DNA of 5,050 nt, taken from positions 1-5,050 of the forward strand of contig JABFXB010000039.1 in the NCBI GenBank assembly GCA_013361975.1. Reading direction: 5' to 3'. Position numbers and translations under genes: made by a program. Source of the stretch: Dermatophilaceae bacterium (GTDB lineage: Bacteria; Actinomycetota; Actinomycetes; Actinomycetales; Dermatophilaceae). The notes under the pieces are model-generated. The model did not search any database. It was not told the DNA's origin and saw only the letters and a list, made by a program, of their open reading frames with translations. Shown piece after piece: positions 4,799 to 5,050 of the stretch; within the stretch, counting starts at the first letter, position 1, and every line of letters begins with the position of its first letter.

Positions 4799-5050
4799 GA
4801 CGCGTCCTTCGTAGTGCCTGTCGGGCGAGCGCTGCCGGCGCGGCCGGTGCGGACGGGTTCGTCACGGTTGGCCGAGGCCAGCGCCTGCTGCTCCTCGGGT
4901 GTCAGCGTGATGCTCGACTTCCCGCCGACGATGCCCTTGGCGTAGGTGCGGGACTCCCCGCGCGCGTGGATCGAGCTGAGCACGATGCCGTCGCCGAGGT
5001 CGTCGACGATGGCGGCCGAGAACGAGAGGCGCCCGCCCATGTCACCGAAG
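4795..5050 (-). CDS. DUF4446 family protein, C-terminal part only
   Basis: The frame enters from the right edge (first visible residues FGDMGGRLSFS) and ends with TGA at 4797-4795, giving 84 visible residues. The pattern RYDAFGDMGGRLSFS..DD..DG.VL..I..R.E.R.YAK is typical of DUF4446 proteins; the part seen here runs from FGDMGGRLSFS to SRTYAKGI, followed by LTPEEQQAL. Members usually have an N-terminal membrane segment, which would lie outside this window. The Met at 5040 sits inside the conserved motif and is not the start. The gene overlaps pheA by 4 bases (GTGA), so the two are probably co-transcribed and coupled. From memory, DUF4446 beside pheA is common in actinobacteria. Its function is unknown. 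The tail (residues after about 60 of the visible part) is polar, rich in Thr, Gly and Arg. Confidence 0.88.
   Translation of the reverse strand, partial: FGDMGGRLSFSAAIVDDLGDGIVLSSIHARGESRTYAKGIVGGKSSITLTPEEQQALASANRDEPVRTGRAGSARPTGTTKDAS
4805..4810 (-). promoter_or_regulatory. Ribosome binding site of pheA
   Basis: GAAGGA lies 6 bases before the GTG at 4798, inside the end of the preceding gene. It decides the GTG start, since there is no suitable nearby ATG. Confidence 0.65.

Noticed and set aside
4151..4945. 264-codon plus-strand frame opposite pheA
   Set aside because: It is a shadow of the well-recognised prephenate dehydratase gene, with no motif or ribosome binding site.
5038..5040. 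ATG at 5040 as start of the right-edge gene
   Set aside because: The Met lies within the conserved FGDMGGRLSFS motif of DUF4446 and the frame continues to the edge, so the true start is outside the window.

Overview
The window is high-GC DNA with dense, largely leftward gene packing, 4-base start/stop overlaps, a GTG start and strongly GC-biased third codon positions. This fits an actinobacterium, probably a Micrococcales-type lineage. The genus is not determined. No RNA gene, IS element, phage gene or CRISPR array was recognised.

Left block (1-2588, minus strand): three tightly packed genes, read right to left. The first encodes a signal-peptide-free subtilisin-like (S8) serine protease with five exact YWGGIGG heptads between its N-terminal region and its catalytic domain. 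The second encodes a sigma-70-family, ECF-like sigma factor whose start overlaps the protease stop by 4 bases (ATGA). The third begins one base after the sigma stop and runs off the left edge. It encodes an unnamed actinobacterial protein with a helical N-terminus and a carboxypeptidase-regulatory-like beta domain. The spacing argues for one translationally coupled operon. A cytosolic protease made together with a sigma factor looks like a regulatory or defence-type signalling cassette. It is the part of the window most likely to be an undescribed system, but its function is inference.

Centre (2589-3010): a 422-base gap between divergent genes. The part next to the protease is comparatively AT-rich and holds two inverted repeats (2643-2664 and 2668-2714). 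Beyond them are three consecutive strong stem-loops (2749-2799, 2810-2841, 2844-2872). I find no protein in this gap. It must hold the promoters of both neighbours and may hold an operator and a structured RNA.

Right-centre (3011-3802, plus strand): a secreted lipoprotein with a Thr/Pro/Ala-rich linker and two peptidoglycan-binding repeats. A GC-rich hairpin (3805-3837) separates it from the convergent gene to its right.

Right block (3851-5050, minus strand): pheA, prephenate dehydratase with a C-terminal ACT domain (phenylalanine biosynthesis). Its GTG start overlaps the stop of a DUF4446-family gene that runs off the right edge. This is ordinary core-genome content, so the protease/sigma cassette appears to sit next to a conserved housekeeping locus.
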